From positions 1 to 64,000 of the forward strand of contig JAQXEG010000022.1 in NCBI GenBank assembly GCA_029250945.1: 64,000 nt of DNA, given 5' to 3'. The notes below the pieces were generated by a model that saw only the letters and a program-made list of their open reading frames with translations, did not search any database and was not told where the DNA came from. A program made the translations under genes and the position numbers. The stretch is from Yoonia sp. GTDB lineage: Bacteria; Pseudomonadota; Alphaproteobacteria; Rhodobacterales; Rhodobacteraceae. The stretch's first letter is position 1. Every line of letters starts with the position of its first letter. Positions 19,910-31,001 of the stretch are shown piece by piece.

Positions 19910-22561
19910 ATGACCAGCCTTGCTGATATCCGTTCTACTTTCCTTGATTTCTATAAACGCAATGGCCACGAGGTTGTCGCGTCCAGCCCTCTTGTACCGC
20001 GCAATGACCCCACATTGATGTTCACGAACTCGGGCATGGTGCAGTTCAAGAATCTGTTCACCGGCGTGGAAACCCGCGACTACAATCGTGCGACGTCGGC
20101 CCAGAAATGTGTGCGGGCGGGCGGCAAGCACAATGATCTGGATAATGTGGGCTACACGGCACGCCACCACACATTTTTCGAGATGATGGGCAACTTTAGC
20201 TTTGGTGACTACTTCAAAGAAGAGGCGATCACCTATGCTTGGGAAATGGTCACCAAGGAATTTGGCATCGACAAAAGCCGCCTTTTGGTCACCGTTTACC
20301 ATACCGATGACGAGGCGTTTGATATCTGGAAAAAGATCGGCGTGCCCGAGGATCGGATCATCCGCATCGCGACGTCCGACAACTTTTGGCAGATGGGGCC
20401 GACTGGTCCGTGTGGGCCATGTACAGAAATTTTCTATGACCACGGCGACCATATTCCGGGTGATCGTCCGGGAACACCGGATGAGGACGGCGACCGCTTT
20501 ATTGAAATCTGGAACGTCGTTTTCATGCAAAATGAGCAATACGAAGACGGCTCTATGACGGCGCTGGATATGCAATCCATTGATACGGGTATGGGTCTGG
20601 AACGTGTTGCCGCCTTGTTGCAGGGCAGCCATGATAACTATGACACCGACCTGTTCCGCGCCTTGATGGAGGCATCGGGCCACGCCACGTCAACCGATCC
20701 GTTTGGCGACAAAAATGTGCATCACCGCGTAATTGCCGACCATTTGCGCTCCACATCGTTCCTGATTACCGAGGGGGTTTTGCCGTCCAATGAGGGCCGT
20801 GGTTATGTGCTACGCCGCATTATGCGCCGCGCCATGCGTCACGCGCATCTGTTGGGCGCGAAGGATCCGGTCATGCACCGGTTGGTGTCTGCGTTGATCG
20901 GGCAGATGGGGGCGGCGTACCCTGAACTTGGCCAAGGCCAGCGCCTGATCGAAGAAACCCTTTTGAATGAAGAGGTTCGTTTCAAACAGACGCTTGATCG
21001 TGGCTTGAAGCTGTTGGATGATGAACTGTCATGTTTGCCAGACGGTGCGGTTTTGCCGGGGACTGCGGCGTTCAAGCTCTATGACACCTATGGTTTCCCG
21101 CTCGATCTGACCCAAGACGCCTTGCGCGAAAAGGGCCGTGGCGTTGATACTGATGGTTTCGACACCGCCATGGCCGCGCAAAAGGCCAAAGCGCGCGCAG
21201 CTTGGTCCGGCATTGGCCAGGCGGCGGATGCGTCCTTTTGGTTCGACATTGTCGATGCATCCGGCACCACAGATTTCCTCGGCTATGACACGCTGTCCGC
21301 CGAAGGTCAGATCGTGGCCATTGTGCAGGACGGCAAACCTGTCGACACCGCAACGGGTGAGGTTCAGGTCATCCTAAACCAGACACCGTTTTACGCGGAA
21401 TCAGGTGGTCAGGTCGGTGACGCGGGAATCCTGCGCACGGATGCGGGCACAGTGACTGTGACCGATACCAAAAAGGTCGAAGGCCTGTTCATTCACATTG
21501 GCACCGTTACGGACGGGCAGATTGCCAAGGGGCAGGGCGCTGAACTGTCCGTTGATGCGGCGCGACGCGGGACAATCCAAGCGAACCACTCTGTCACGCA
21601 CCTGTTGAATGAGGCGCTGCGCAATGTGCTTGGCGATCATATCGCGCAACGGGGATCGTTGAACGCGCCTGATCGTCTTCGGTTTGATTTCAGCCATACA
21701 GCTGCCTTGTCCGCGGATGATATCCAGACGGTTGAGCGCGAAGTGAACGCGATCATTCGCCAAAACGGTGCGGTTGAGACGCGGATTATGACTCCAGACG
21801 ATGCGCGTGCGCTTGGCGCGCAAGCTTTGTTCGGCGAGAAATACGGCGACGAGGTGCGTGTTGTGTCCATGGGCACCGCTGAAGGGTCAGGCCGCGGGAC
21901 TGACGGTCAAACCTATAGCATTGAGCTATGTGGCGGCACCCACGTGGCGCGCCTTGGTGAGATTGGCGCCTTTGTCGTGCTTGGCGATAGCGCGTCAAGC
22001 GCAGGTGTACGCCGGGTTGAGGCGCTGACAGGTCAGGCCGCTCTCGATCATTTGCGTGGTCAGGATCAACGCCTGTCAGAGGCTGCGGCGGCCCTAAAGG
22101 CGCCGACGACGGATGTTGTGGACCGCGTGCGGGCGCTGATCGATGAACGCAAATCGCTGGCAAACGAGGTGGCGCAACTGCGCCGTGAGGTTGCGATGTC
22201 AGGCGGTGCTGGCCTAGTGGCGGCCGTTGAAACCGTCAATGGCATTCCGTTTCAGGCGCAGGTTTTGCAAGGTGTGACCGGCAAGGACCTACCGTCGTTG
22301 ATTGACGAGCTGAAGGCATCCATGGGGACTGGCGCGGTTCTGTTGATCGCGGATACAGGCGGTAAGGCCGCAATTGCTACAGGCGTCACGGCTGATTTGA
22401 CCGACAAAGTGTCCGCCGTTGATCTGCTGCGCGCGTCGGTGTCTGCGTTGGGCGGTAAGGGTGGCGGCGGTCGCGCTGACATGGCCCAAGGTGGTGGTCA
22501 ATCAGCGGAGAACGCGGATCAAGCGATGGCCGATGCCAAAGCATATTTGGAGGGTTTGTGA
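19910..22561 (+). CDS. alaS: Alanyl-tRNA synthetase
   Basis: Class II aminoacyl-tRNA synthetase charging tRNA-Ala, 883 residues. The N-terminal catalytic core contains [23 protein letters not shown] and [15 protein letters not shown]. The editing domain has the zinc ligands [11 protein letters not shown] and [15 protein letters not shown]-terminal coiled-coil and glycine-rich segment ([16 protein letters not shown]) completes the family layout. The DUF1330 gene starts at its stop codon. Confidence 0.99.
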   Translation: MTSLADIRSTFLDFYKRNGHEVVASSPLVPRNDPTLMFTNSGMVQFKNLFTGVETRDYNRATSAQKCVRAGGKHNDLDNVGYTARHHTFFEMMGNFSFGDYFKEEAITYAWEMVTKEFGIDKSRLLVTVYHTDDEAFDIWKKIGVPEDRIIRIATSDNFWQMGPTGPCGPCTEIFYDHGDHIPGDRPGTPDEDGDRFIEIWNVVFMQNEQYEDGSMTALDMQSIDTGMGLERVAALLQGSHDNYDTDLFRALMEASGHATSTDPFGDKNVHHRVIADHLRSTSFLITEGVLPSNEGRGYVLRRIMRRAMRHAHLLGAKDPVMHRLVSALIGQMGAAYPELGQGQRLIEETLLNEEVRFKQTLDRGLKLLDDELSCLPDGAVLPGTAAFKLYDTYGFPLDLTQDALREKGRGVDTDGFDTAMAAQKAKARAAWSGIGQAADASFWFDIVDASGTTDFLGYDTLSAEGQIVAIVQDGKPVDTATGEVQVILNQTPFYAESGGQVGDAGILRTDAGTVTVTDTKKVEGLFIHIGTVTDGQIAKGQGAELSVDAARRGTIQANHSVTHLLNEALRNVLGDHIAQRGSLNAPDRLRFDFSHTAALSADDIQTVEREVNAIIRQNGAVETRIMTPDDARALGAQALFGEKYGDEVRVVSMGTAEGSGRGTDGQTYSIELCGGTHVARLGEIGAFVVLGDSASSAGVRRVEALTGQAALDHLRGQDQRLSEAAAALKAPTTDVVDRVRALIDERKSLANEVAQLRREVAMSGGAGLVAAVETVNGIPFQAQVLQGVTGKDLPSLIDELKASMGTGAVLLIADTGGKAAIATGVTADLTDKVSAVDLLRASVSALGGKGGGGRADMAQGGGQSAENADQAMADAKAYLEGL

Positions 22562-22848
22562 TGACTGCGCTATGGATTGCACATGTAACCGTCACGGATG
22601 AAGCCGCATATGCGGAATACGCCAAACGCGCGACAGTCGCGATTGCGGATCACGGTGGCGTATTTCTGGCGCGTGGCGGTGCGTTTGAACAGTTAGAGGG
22701 GCCGCAACGTCCACGTAATGTGGTCGCCCGTTTCCCGAGCCTTGCTGCGGCGCATGACTGTTATCATTCTGATGCATACCAAGAGGCGCTTGGCTTTGCC
22801 AAAGGGGCCAGCCAGCGTGAATTGGTGATTGTGGAAGAGATCGGGTAG
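22561..22848 (+). CDS. DUF1330 family protein
   Basis: 95-residue ferredoxin-like (dimeric alpha-beta barrel) protein. It has the family pattern WIAHVTVTDEAAYAEYAK, then GGVFLARGG, RPRNVVARFPS and the C-terminal REL(V/I)IVE strand. Function is unknown. It starts in a TGATG overlap with alaS and is probably translated with it. An in-frame GTG one codon upstream is an alternative start. Confidence 0.85.
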   Translation: MTALWIAHVTVTDEAAYAEYAKRATVAIADHGGVFLARGGAFEQLEGPQRPRNVVARFPSLAAAHDCYHSDAYQEALGFAKGASQRELVIVEEIG

Positions 22849-22905
22849 GGGGCGCTGCCCCCAGCCTTGCGGCCTCCCCCGAGGTATTTTTGGCAAATAG
22901 AAAAA
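22848..22905. repeat. GC hairpin plus CCCCCGAGGTATTTTTGG element, copy 1
   Basis: A GGGGGCGCTGCCCCC hairpin directly after the DUF1330 stop is followed by CCCCCGAGGTATTTTTGG. A variant with the same order (GC hairpin, CCCCGGAGTATTTT, A-rich tail) ends the window at 63938-63976. Such gene-end elements recur in rhodobacterial genomes. Confidence 0.5.
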
Positions 22906-22938
22906 AAGAAACGGCGCCCTTTTGAGGCGCCGTTTTTT
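22903..22938. terminator. Bidirectional terminator between DUF1330 and typA
   Basis: AACGGCGCC / GGCGCCGTT perfect 9-base stem with a 7-base loop, A-rich on the left and six T on the right, between convergent genes. Confidence 0.85.
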
Positions 22939-22940
22939 GT

Positions 22941-24761
22941 TTAGTTGGCTGCGCGGGATTGGCGCTTGCGTTCATGTGGGTCAAGGTAGCGCTTACGTAG
23001 ACGGATCGCGTTTGGTGTGACCTCGACCAATTCATCGTCGTCGATGTAGGCGATAGCCTGTTCCAGCGTCATCGTAACCGGTGTGGTAAGGCGCACAGCC
23101 TCATCCGTGCCGGATGCACGCACGTTTGTCAGCTTTTTCCCCTTCAGCGGGTTCACCTCAAGGTCGTTTTCACGGCTGTGTTCGCCGATGATCATACCCT
23201 GATAGATGGCTTCTTGGGCGCCAATGAACATCTTGCCGCGGTCCTCAAGATTCCAAAGGGCAAAAGCGACGGATTGACCGTTTTCCATGGAAATCAGAAC
23301 ACCCTGACGGCGGCCTGGGATTTTACCCTTATAAGGTGTGGTGCCGTGGAACAAACGGTTCAGGACGCCAGAACCGCGTGTGTCGGTCAGGAATTCGCCG
23401 TGATAACCGATCAGGCCACGGGATGGTACCAGTGCGATGATGCGGGTTTTGCCCGCACCAGCTGGTTTCATCTCCATCAGGTCGCCCTTGCGTGGGCCAG
23501 TCAGTTTTTCGACGACAACGCCAGTATATTCGTCATCCACGTCGATGGTGACCTCTTCCATGGGTTCGTGGCGGACGCCGTCGATTTCGGTGAAAATAAC
23601 CTGCGGGCGAGAGATCGACAGCTCGAACCCTTCGCGGCGCATGTTTTCGATCAGAACGCCCATCTGCAATTCGCCACGACCGGACACTTCGAATGCGTCG
23701 CCGCCGGGGGTGTCTTCGATCTTGATCGCAACGTTGACTTCGCATTCTTTGAGCAAACGGTCACGGATGACGCGCGACTGCACCTTTTTGCCGTCTTTAC
23801 CTGCAAGCGGGCTGTCGTTGATGCCGAATGTTACAGTGATTGTCGGTGGATCGATCGGTTGGGCAGGGATCGGCACGTCAATGGATGGATCGCACAGCGT
23901 GTCGGCAACTGTTGCCTTGGTCATGCCCGCGATTGTGACGATATCGCCAGCTTCGGCCACGTCGATGGCTGTCTGGGATAGGCCACGGAACGCAAGGATC
24001 TTGGACACGCGGAACTGTTCGATCTTCTCGCCGTCGCGGGTCATCGCCTTGATGGTATCGCCCGCGGTCAATGTGCCTGCTTCAACACGGCCCGTCAGAA
24101 TACGGCCGATAAACGGGTCGGCGGACAGGGTCGTTGCCAACATCTGGAATGGCTCTTCGCGGCGGGAAATTTGCGCAGGCGCCGGCACGTGATCGACAAT
24201 CAGGTCAAACAACGCGTCAAGGTTTTCGCGCGGGCCATCAAGTGTTGCATCGCACCAACCGGAACGGCCAGAGGCAAACATGGTTGGGAAATCAAGCTGT
24301 TCGTCGTCCGCCTCAAGCGCTGCGAATAGGTCGAACACTTCGTCGACCGCATTGTCAGGAGAGCCGTCAGGCTTGTCGACTTTGTTCACAACAACGATCG
24401 GGCGCAGACCAAGCGCAAGCGCCTTGGATGTCACGAATTTGGTTTGTGGCATTGCGCCTTCGGCCGCATCAACCAACAAGACAACGCCATCAACCATGGA
24501 CAGAATACGTTCCACTTCGCCGCCGAAATCGGCGTGGCCGGGGGTATCAACAATGTTGATCCGTGTGCCGTTCCATTCGACAGACGTGTTCTTGGCAAGA
24601 ATGGTGATGCCGCGCTCGCGCTCGATGTCGTTGCTGTCCATCGCCCGTTCTTGGGTGGCCTCATTGTCGCGGTAAACACCGGATTGTTTGAGCAATTCGT
24701 CAACAAGGGTCGTCTTGCCGTGGTCAACGTGGGCGATAATGGCGACGTTACGGATTTCCAT
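22941..24761 (-). CDS. typA: Ribosome-associated GTPase TypA/BipA
   Basis: Translational GTPase that binds the 70S/50S ribosome and affects assembly and stress adaptation. It has 606 residues from ATG 24761. G1 is AHVDHGKTT, the switch I region [13 protein letters not shown]3 [12 protein letters not shown] and G4 NKVDKPDG. Elongation-factor-like domains II-V follow, with the BipA C-terminal domain ending in basic [13 protein letters not shown]. The 15-codon upstream extension in the same frame is not used because the family starts at [11 protein letters not shown]. Confidence 0.97.
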   Translation of the reverse strand: MEIRNVAIIAHVDHGKTTLVDELLKQSGVYRDNEATQERAMDSNDIERERGITILAKNTSVEWNGTRINIVDTPGHADFGGEVERILSMVDGVVLLVDAAEGAMPQTKFVTSKALALGLRPIVVVNKVDKPDGSPDNAVDEVFDLFAALEADDEQLDFPTMFASGRSGWCDATLDGPRENLDALFDLIVDHVPAPAQISRREEPFQMLATTLSADPFIGRILTGRVEAGTLTAGDTIKAMTRDGEKIEQFRVSKILAFRGLSQTAIDVAEAGDIVTIAGMTKATVADTLCDPSIDVPIPAQPIDPPTITVTFGINDSPLAGKDGKKVQSRVIRDRLLKECEVNVAIKIEDTPGGDAFEVSGRGELQMGVLIENMRREGFELSISRPQVIFTEIDGVRHEPMEEVTIDVDDEYTGVVVEKLTGPRKGDLMEMKPAGAGKTRIIALVPSRGLIGYHGEFLTDTRGSGVLNRLFHGTTPYKGKIPGRRQGVLISMENGQSVAFALWNLEDRGKMFIGAQEAIYQGMIIGEHSRENDLEVNPLKGKKLTNVRASGTDEAVRLTTPVTMTLEQAIAYIDDDELVEVTPNAIRLRKRYLDPHERKRQSRAAN

Positions 24762-24853
24762 GTGGTCAGCTTTCTTACGGTTAGGGCGGATACCGACGTG
24801 CGGCAATGCGCGCGCATAACGCGGGACGGGCTGAAAGGAAAGGGGTGAATGCG

Positions 24854-24875
24854 TAGGATGGGTTTTAACCCATCG
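24854..24875. repeat. Palindromic GATGGGTTTTAACCCATC element, copy 1
   Basis: A 22-base segment with perfect 8-base arms (GATGGGTT/AACCCATC) just downstream of the SMR gene stop. The same segment with one mismatch occurs at 54701-54722, also after the 3' end of a minus-strand gene. Confidence 0.6.
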
Positions 24876-24878
24876 TCG

Positions 24879-25214
24879 TTAGTGGGTCGCGCTGTTGGAA
24901 AACAGGTGGATAATCAGGATGCCAATCAAGATCAGCGCCATGCCCACAACCGCCCAAAAATCGAGGCGCTGACCAAACACTGCGAGCCCGATGATTGCGA
25001 TAAACACGATCCCAAGGCCAGACCAGATGGCATATGCGATACCCACGGGAATGATTTTCAGCGCAAGGGCCATCAGATAAAACGACGCGCCATAGGCGAT
25101 GACGCATAAAACGGCAGGGCCAAGTTTGGTGAACTGCTGGCTTGCCTGAAGTGCAGTCGTCCCGATGGTTTCGGTGATGATCGCAAAAACCAAATAAATA
25201 TAGTGTTGTGGCAA
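24879..25214 (-). CDS. Small multidrug resistance (SMR) efflux protein
   Basis: EmrE/QacE-like inner-membrane antiporter subunit, 111 residues with four transmembrane helices. The key membrane-embedded glutamate is in YLVFAIITETIGTT, and AYAIWSGLGIVFIAIIG is the conserved third-helix block. The start is taken as TTG at 25214 (MPQHYIYLVFAI) because GGAG lies 6 bases upstream and the length then fits the family. It stands alone between typA and icd. Confidence 0.9.
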   Translation of the reverse strand: MPQHYIYLVFAIITETIGTTALQASQQFTKLGPAVLCVIAYGASFYLMALALKIIPVGIAYAIWSGLGIVFIAIIGLAVFGQRLDFWAVVGMALILIGILIIHLFSNSATH

Positions 25215-25260
25215 CGCAGGCTCCGTCGTTTTTCCAGATGCTAGACCGGTTTGCGCGCAC

Positions 25261-25288
25261 AAAAAAGGGGCCAGTTTGCACCGGCCCC
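25261..25288 (-). terminator. icd terminator
   Basis: GGGGCC/GGCCCC stem with a 10-base loop. On the minus strand it is followed by six T, 25 bases after the icd stop. Confidence 0.8.
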
Positions 25289-25312
25289 GATTTCTTTTGA
25301 TATTTGAACCGC

Positions 25313-26521
25313 TTACATCGCCGCGTTCAGGTTTTCGTCGATCTTCTCAAGGAACCCTTCGGTGGTCAGCCATTTCTGGTCGGGACCAACCAAAAGTGCC
25401 AGATCTTTGGTCATGTGTCCGCTTTCAACAGTGTCGACGATTACTTTCTCCAATGTAGAGGCAAAGTTCATCAGCTGTGTGTTTTCATCCAGTTTGGCGC
25501 GGTGCTTTAGCCCTCCAGTCCATGCAAAGATCGACGCGATGGAGTTGGTGGATGTCGCCTGACCGGCTTGGTGCTGGCGGTAGTGACGGGTCACTGTGCC
25601 GTGTGCGGCCTCTGCCTCGACGACCTTCCCATCGGGTGTCATCAACTGCGATGTCATCAGGCCGAGTGAACCAAAGCCCTGCGCAACAGTATCGGACTGC
25701 ACGTCGCCGTCGTAGTTTTTACACGCCCAAACAAATTTGCCGGACCATTTCATCGCCGCGGCGACCATGTCGTCGATCAGGCGGTGTTCATATGTGATGC
25801 CAGCTTCTTTGAACTTCTCTTCGAATTCTTCTTCGAATACCTGCTGGAACAGATCCTTGAACCGGCCGTCATAGGCCTTGAGGATCGTGTTCTTGGTGGA
25901 CAGATAGACAGGCCAGCCAAGGTTCAGGCCATAGTTCATCGAAGCACGGGCAAAGTCGATGATGGACTGGTCAAGGTTGTACATGCCCATCGCCACACCA
26001 GCGGCGGGGCTATCGTAAACCTCTTTCTCGATCACGGTGCCGTCTTCGCCCACGAATTTCATCGTCAGCTTACCAGGGCCGGGCATTAGGAAGTCGGTAG
26101 CTTTATACTGGTCACCAAACGCGTGGCGGCCAATAACAATCGGGTCGGTCCAACCGGGCACAAGGCGCGGCACGTTCTGGCAGATAATCGGAGCGCGGAA
26201 CACAACACCGCCAAGGATGTTGCGGATCGTGCCGTTTGGCGAACGCCACATCTGTTTCAGGCCGAATTCTTCGACGCGCTGTTCATCGGGTGTGATGGTC
26301 GCACATTTGACGCCAACACCGTATTTTTGGATCGCGTGGGCCGCATCAATTGTGATTTGGTCGTTCGTCTCGTCGCGGACTTCCATGCCGAGGTCGTAAT
26401 ATTTCAGGTCGACATCAAGATACGGCAAAATTAGTTTCTTCTTGATGAAGTCCCAGATGATGCGTGTCATTTCATCCCCGTCGAGTTCGACGATGGGGTT
26501 CTCTACCTTAATTTTAGACAT
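25313..26521 (-). CDS. icd: NADP-dependent isocitrate dehydrogenase
   Basis: TCA-cycle enzyme converting isocitrate to 2-oxoglutarate. It has 402 residues of the eukaryote-like, homodimeric type II IDH usual in alphaproteobacteria. Blocks are [29 protein letters not shown] (substrate serine), [14 protein letters not shown] and [12 protein letters not shown]. It has its own terminator and stands alone on the minus strand. The 90 bases upstream separate it from the tRNA gene. Confidence 0.98.
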   Translation of the reverse strand: MSKIKVENPIVELDGDEMTRIIWDFIKKKLILPYLDVDLKYYDLGMEVRDETNDQITIDAAHAIQKYGVGVKCATITPDEQRVEEFGLKQMWRSPNGTIRNILGGVVFRAPIICQNVPRLVPGWTDPIVIGRHAFGDQYKATDFLMPGPGKLTMKFVGEDGTVIEKEVYDSPAAGVAMGMYNLDQSIIDFARASMNYGLNLGWPVYLSTKNTILKAYDGRFKDLFQQVFEEEFEEKFKEAGITYEHRLIDDMVAAAMKWSGKFVWACKNYDGDVQSDTVAQGFGSLGLMTSQLMTPDGKVVEAEAAHGTVTRHYRQHQAGQATSTNSIASIFAWTGGLKHRAKLDENTQLMNFASTLEKVIVDTVESGHMTKDLALLVGPDQKWLTTEGFLEKIDENLNAAM

Positions 26522-26611
26522 AGGTCTCTCCGCGGCTACAATGGTCTGCCTGTGCCATAAACCATATTAACAGCGGGTGAAAGGGGCAGTATACATACGT
26601 ATACGGGGTGA

Positions 26612-26688
26612 TGGTAGGCCCGGCAGGACTTGAACCCGCAACCAAAGCGTTATGAGCGCTCTGCTCTAACCAATTGAGCTACAGGCCC
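26612..26688 (-). tRNA. tRNA with CAT anticodon (elongator Met or lysidine Ile2)
   Basis: A 77-nt cloverleaf with encoded CCA. The acceptor stem is GGGCCTG/CGGGCCT, the D arm is GCTC...GAGC, the anticodon loop is CTCATAA and the T arm is GCGGG-TTCAAGT-CCTGC. It is not the initiator: the anticodon stem lacks the three G-C pairs and position 1 pairs with 72. Distinguishing Met from Ile2 needs identity-element comparison. Confidence 0.92.
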
Positions 26689-26751
26689 CCTGGTTTCCGC
26701 AATATCAGTCGCTGGGCGTGGGTCAAGATCAGTTTTTGACTGGCGGTGTAA

Positions 26752-26961
26752 TTAGCAAATGGCAAAAAGGGAGTTCATGGCAGCTTCATCCGCTGTGGTC
26801 ACGGCCGGATCGCTATCCAAATCAGTTATGGCCGCGATATCGGTGGGTGTCGTGGGGGTCGTGAAGGCCGCGAATGTTATATCATCCTCGTAAACGATAT
26901 TCGGATCGACAAAGGCTGTTACAGGCAGGCAGAATAGGCAAAATAAGATGACAGGTTTTAC
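26752..26961 (-). other. Possible small exported protein lacking a start codon
   Basis: In the 443 bases between the tRNA and purM, one minus-strand frame reads KPVILFCLFCLPVTAFVDPN, a convincing signal peptide, then an acidic, threonine-rich tail ending NSLFAIC-stop (69 codons). The codon where ATG is expected is GTA (26959-26961), and no ATG, GTG or TTG occurs in frame just upstream. It could be a decayed small gene, or translation may start unconventionally. Confidence 0.3.
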
Positions 26962-27131
26962 GGTGCACCCCTTGGGTATTGTTTCACTTTCGTACCTGCC
27001 TACCGCGTCGCAGGTTAAAAGGTTCGTAACAAGTCGTGCAAATTTCGTGCAGCGGGCCAGCCAACCGTTGTGCTACGGGTGCGCATGGTTTAGCTGAAGG
27101 CGCAAATGACGCTTCTTTTGGGGGATGCACC

Positions 27132-28172
27132 ATGACGAAAACAGGCCTGACATACGCCGATGCTGGCGTAGATATCGACGCGGGCAATTCGCTGATTGAC
27201 CGGATCAAACCGGCGGCGAAAAAGACGGCCCGCTCGGGCGTTATGGCGGGGCTTGGCGGTTTTGGCGCGCTTTTTGACCTCAAGGGCGCGGGCTATACCG
27301 ATCCTATTCTTGTGGCTGCAACTGATGGTGTTGGCACCAAGCTGCGCATCGCCATTGATACGGGCAACGTCGATACAATCGGCATTGATCTGGTCGCGAT
27401 GTGCGTCAATGATCTGGTCTGCCAAGGTGCGGAGCCACTGTTTTTCCTGGATTATTTCGCAACCGGCAAGCTGGACCTTGATAACGCAACGCGGATCATC
27501 AACGGGATCGCGGCGGGCTGCGAGGCATCCGGTTGCGCACTGATTGGTGGCGAAACGGCGGAAATGCCCGGCATGTATCATGACGGTGACTTTGATCTTG
27601 CCGGATTTGCGGTGGGCGCGATGGAACGCGGTTCGGATTTGCCTGCGGGCGTTGTCGCGGGTGACGTGTTGTTGGGGCTTGCCTCCGACGGGGTGCATTC
27701 CAACGGCTATTCACTGGTGCGCCGTATTGTTGAGGTGTCCTGCCTTGGCTGGGGCGATGATGCACCGTTCACGGATGGCACACTTGGGGCGGCTTTGCTG
27801 GCGCCAACGCGGCTGTATGTGAAGCCTGCGCTGCTCGCGGTTGAACAAGGCGGCGTGCATGCGCTGGCCCACATCACCGGTGGTGGCCTGACCGAGAACC
27901 TGCCGCGTGTCTTGCCAGAGGGGCTAGGCGCGACCATCGACCTGACATCATGGGATTTGCCGCCTGTTTTCAAATGGTTGGCGGCCACAGGTAACATGGC
28001 TGAGGCCGAGCTGCTCAAGACGTTCAACGCAGGGATCGGCATGGTGCTGTCTGTTGCGGCAGAGGACGCAGATGCGATCACGACGTTGCTAACTGCTGCG
28101 GGTGAAACCGTATCGACAATCGGGACCGTTACAACGGGCGAGGGCGTGTCTTATATCGGATCGCTTTTGTGA
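27132..28172 (+). CDS. purM: Phosphoribosylformylglycinamidine cyclo-ligase (AIR synthetase)
   Basis: Fifth step of purine synthesis: FGAM plus ATP gives AIR. It has 346 residues from ATG 27132. Family blocks are [43 protein letters not shown] and [15 protein letters not shown]. Longer in-frame extensions upstream are rejected on length. purN starts in a GTGA overlap, so the pair is translationally coupled. Confidence 0.97.
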   Translation: MTKTGLTYADAGVDIDAGNSLIDRIKPAAKKTARSGVMAGLGGFGALFDLKGAGYTDPILVAATDGVGTKLRIAIDTGNVDTIGIDLVAMCVNDLVCQGAEPLFFLDYFATGKLDLDNATRIINGIAAGCEASGCALIGGETAEMPGMYHDGDFDLAGFAVGAMERGSDLPAGVVAGDVLLGLASDGVHSNGYSLVRRIVEVSCLGWGDDAPFTDGTLGAALLAPTRLYVKPALLAVEQGGVHALAHITGGGLTENLPRVLPEGLGATIDLTSWDLPPVFKWLAATGNMAEAELLKTFNAGIGMVLSVAAEDADAITTLLTAAGETVSTIGTVTTGEGVSYIGSLL

Positions 28173-28765
28173 CAAAACGGGTCGCGGTTCTGATTTCGGG
28201 CGGCGGGTCCAATATGGTCTCGCTCCTGCGTGATATGACGGGCGATCATCCGTGCCGGCCTTGTCTTGTGGTCTCAAACGTGCCGGACGCCCGGGGGCTG
28301 GCCAAAGCAACCGATTTTGCTGTGTGTACAGCGGTGGTCGATCACACCACATTCGCCAAAGACCGCGCCGCGTTTGAGGCAGAACTGCAAAACGTCTTGG
28401 TCACCGCCGCGCCCGATATCATCTGCCTTGCGGGTTTTATGCGGATTTTGTCGGCTGGTTTTACCGCGCAATGGCAGGGGCGGATGTTGAACATCCACCC
28501 GTCGCTTTTGCCCAAATATCGCGGATTGCACACCCACCAACGTGCGCTTGACGCAGGTGACAGCCATCATGGCTGCACTGTGCATGAGGTCACGGCCGAA
28601 TTGGATGGCGGGCCGATCCTTGGGCAGGCGCGTATCGCGATTGATGATGGCGATACGCCCGACACGCTAGCGGCCAAGGTCCTGCCGTATGAACATCAGC
28701 TTTATCCAGCGGTCCTGCGCCGTTACGCGGCAGGTGACCACACACCCATCTATCTTGGTGTTTAG
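28169..28765 (+). CDS. purN: Phosphoribosylglycinamide formyltransferase
   Basis: Transfers the formyl group of 10-formyl-THF to GAR in purine synthesis. It has 198 residues starting at a GTG that overlaps the purM stop. Blocks are [12 protein letters not shown], the catalytic region [10 protein letters not shown]...[17 protein letters not shown] (asparagine and histidine of the active site) and [16 protein letters not shown]. It uses folate one-carbon units, as does the DmdA/MetF chemistry elsewhere in the window. Confidence 0.97.
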   Translation: MTKRVAVLISGGGSNMVSLLRDMTGDHPCRPCLVVSNVPDARGLAKATDFAVCTAVVDHTTFAKDRAAFEAELQNVLVTAAPDIICLAGFMRILSAGFTAQWQGRMLNIHPSLLPKYRGLHTHQRALDAGDSHHGCTVHEVTAELDGGPILGQARIAIDDGDTPDTLAAKVLPYEHQLYPAVLRRYAAGDHTPIYLGV

Positions 28766-28834
28766 CTTGGCTTTCGTGACCTTAACGCGTAAGATTTATG
28801 CATAGAAAAGCAAAAGAGCAAAAACAGGTCATTT

Positions 28835-29995
28835 ATGAAGACAATTACTACAACCGATGCGCTGGCTGCGTTCTGTAAAGAGGCCGCCAAACGCCGCTAT
28901 GTAACTGTCGACACTGAATTTTTGCGTGAACGCACCTATTATTCAAAACTGTGCCTGATTCAGTTGGCCTATCAGGATGCGGACGGTGATGACGCCTGTT
29001 TGGTCGATCCGTTGGTCGACGGGCTGTCGTTGGCCCCCTTGTACGAACTGTTTGCCGATGCGGGCGTGGTCAAAGTGTTCCACGCCGCCCGCCAAGACCT
29101 TGAGATTTTCTATGTGGATGAGGGGATTATCCCTGCGCCATTGTTCGACACCCAAGTGGCGGCGATGGTCTGCGGGTTTGGCGAACAGGTGGGTTATGAA
29201 ACACTTGTGCGCAAAATCTCCAAGTCGGATTTGGATAAATCATCGCGGTTCACAGATTGGTCGCGCCGGCCGTTGACCGATGCACAGGCGAAATATGCGG
29301 TGGCGGATGTCACGTTCCTGCGCGACATTTACGAATACCTGTCCGACCGCCTTGCGAAATCGGGGCGGGCGAAATGGGTGGCCGAGGAAATGGCCGTGCT
29401 GAACGATCCCGCGACCTATCAATCCAATCCAGAGGATGCGTGGCGTCGGGTCAAAACCCGCACAAGTTCCGGTAAATTCCTGTCGATTGTGCGCGAATTG
29501 GCGCGGTTCCGCGAAACCCACGCACAGACCCGCAACATCCCACGTAACCGCGTGTTCAAAGATGACGCCTTGGTCGAGATTGCATCAACAAAACCCCAAT
29601 CAGAACAAGACCTTGGTCGGTCCCGCCTGTTGCTGCGCGAGGCCCGCAAGGGCGACATCGCAGCAGGGATCATCAAGGCGGTCAAGGACGGGTTGAACAC
29701 CCCCGCTGATCAAGCACCCAAACCTGATAACATTCGCGCCAAATTACAGGTGAACCCTGCGTTGGCCGATATGCTGCGGGTTTTGTTGAAGGCGACATCG
29801 GACAACGAAAATGTCGCCGCTAAACTGATCGCATCCTCTGCTGATCTGGACGCATTGGCCGCCGGAGAGCGTGACATCAAAGCGCTAAAAGGTTGGCGGC
29901 GTGAGGTGTTCGGCGAAGAGGCATTGCTTCTGTGCGCAGGCAAAGTAGGGCTCGCCGTGGACGGTCAAAAGGTGGTGACGGTGACGCTGCTTTAG
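28835..29995 (+). CDS. rnd: Ribonuclease D
   Basis: 3'-5' exoribonuclease of the DEDD family that trims tRNA and other stable RNA 3' ends. It has 386 residues. Exo motifs are VTVDTEFLRERTYY (I), KVFHAARQDLEIF (II) and DAQAKYAVADVTFL (III). A C-terminal HRDC domain begins near residue 210. Its end overlaps the convergent lipoprotein gene by 4 bases. Confidence 0.95.
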   Translation: MKTITTTDALAAFCKEAAKRRYVTVDTEFLRERTYYSKLCLIQLAYQDADGDDACLVDPLVDGLSLAPLYELFADAGVVKVFHAARQDLEIFYVDEGIIPAPLFDTQVAAMVCGFGEQVGYETLVRKISKSDLDKSSRFTDWSRRPLTDAQAKYAVADVTFLRDIYEYLSDRLAKSGRAKWVAEEMAVLNDPATYQSNPEDAWRRVKTRTSSGKFLSIVRELARFRETHAQTRNIPRNRVFKDDALVEIASTKPQSEQDLGRSRLLLREARKGDIAAGIIKAVKDGLNTPADQAPKPDNIRAKLQVNPALADMLRVLLKATSDNENVAAKLIASSADLDALAAGERDIKALKGWRREVFGEEALLLCAGKVGLAVDGQKVVTVTLL

Positions 29996-30477
29996 CGTGA
30001 TGCGCTACGCTGGTTGTTGGCGCCTTGCACGCGGATCGTGCGCACACCTGCCAAATCCCCGAACGACAGCGCCTTGGCGACGGTCACTTGACGGGAAAAG
30101 CTGCTGTTTTGAGCTGTTACGCCTGGTGCGGCTTCTAACCGGAACGCGAATGTCAACACGCCGCCACTGTTGGATACCTCGACCAACTGGGCATTGAATT
30201 GCCCTTGAGTGCTGGCAATGCCAGTGGCGCGGATGATGGCCCCGTCAGGTGTGCGTTCAATCCGCAAGGCGCTGACCTGCGCAATCGGGCCGCGTTCATC
30301 AGTGACTTTTGTCGTGCGATTGGCCGGTACAAGCTGCCGTAGTTCACTGGTTGGCGTCACGGACGACGATTGTGACGATCCAAACAAGTTCAATGGGTTG
30401 ATCCGCGAATTTGACAGTCGTGCACAGCCGGTTGTGGCCAAGGCCGCACATAGCAAAAGGGGCAGGGTGGCGCGCAT
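29992..30477 (-). CDS. Hypothetical lipoprotein
   Basis: 161 residues. The type II signal peptide MRATLPLLLCAALATTGCARL contains the lipobox ATTGC, so a lipid-modified cysteine at about residue 18 is expected. The rest has beta-strand patterns (VSALRIERTPDGAIIRATGIA, GVLTFAFRLEAAPG) but no family I recognise. It is convergent with rnd and divergent from sufE. Envelope localisation is inferred from the signal alone. Confidence 0.78.
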   Translation of the reverse strand: MRATLPLLLCAALATTGCARLSNSRINPLNLFGSSQSSSVTPTSELRQLVPANRTTKVTDERGPIAQVSALRIERTPDGAIIRATGIASTQGQFNAQLVEVSNSGGVLTFAFRLEAAPGVTAQNSSFSRQVTVAKALSFGDLAGVRTIRVQGANNQRSASR

Positions 30478-30599
30478 GATATTATCCTTCGTCGCAAATT
30501 CTATCCTTTGGGTAACGGATCAGCGCCGCGATGAAAAGCATACACTGGACGCAATGCCCAATCCGCCCTAAATCATCCCTATTGATCAGGAGAAGACCC

Positions 30600-31001
30600 A
30601 TGGCCACCGCCCGTTTTGAAGAGATTGCCGAAGATTTTGATTTCCTCGATGATTGGGAAGACCGCTATCGTCATGTCATCGATATGGGCAAGGCGATGGA
30701 CCCTTTGGAGGAGGCGTTTCAGGTGCCTGCGACCAAGGTGGACGGCTGTGCGTCACAGGTCTGGATGGTGCCGCAGGTCCGTGATGGGGTGTATTCGTTT
30801 CGTGGCGACAGCGATGCAATGATCGTACGGGGGCTGATTGCGGTGCTTCACGCGCTTTATGACGGGTTGCTCGTGGCTGAGGTGCAAAAGGTTGACGCGC
30901 ACGCGGAACTGGGGCGCTTGGGGCTGAACGATCACCTTTCGGCGCAGCGATCCAACGGTGTGCGCGCCATGATCGAGCGTATCCGCGCCACAGCGGTCTA
31001 A
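30600..31001 (+). CDS. sufE: SufE-like cysteine desulfuration protein
   Basis: Accepts persulfide sulfur from the SufS desulfurase for Fe-S cluster assembly. It has 133 residues from ATG 30600, with AGGAGA 7 bases before it. The acceptor cysteine is Cys50 in VDGCASQVWMVP. Other family blocks are FDFLDDWEDRYRHVIDMGK and SNGVRAMIERI. No sufS or suf operon is adjacent. It overlaps the convergent DUF1638 gene by 4 bases. Confidence 0.93.
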   Translation: MATARFEEIAEDFDFLDDWEDRYRHVIDMGKAMDPLEEAFQVPATKVDGCASQVWMVPQVRDGVYSFRGDSDAMIVRGLIAVLHALYDGLLVAEVQKVDAHAELGRLGLNDHLSAQRSNGVRAMIERIRATAV

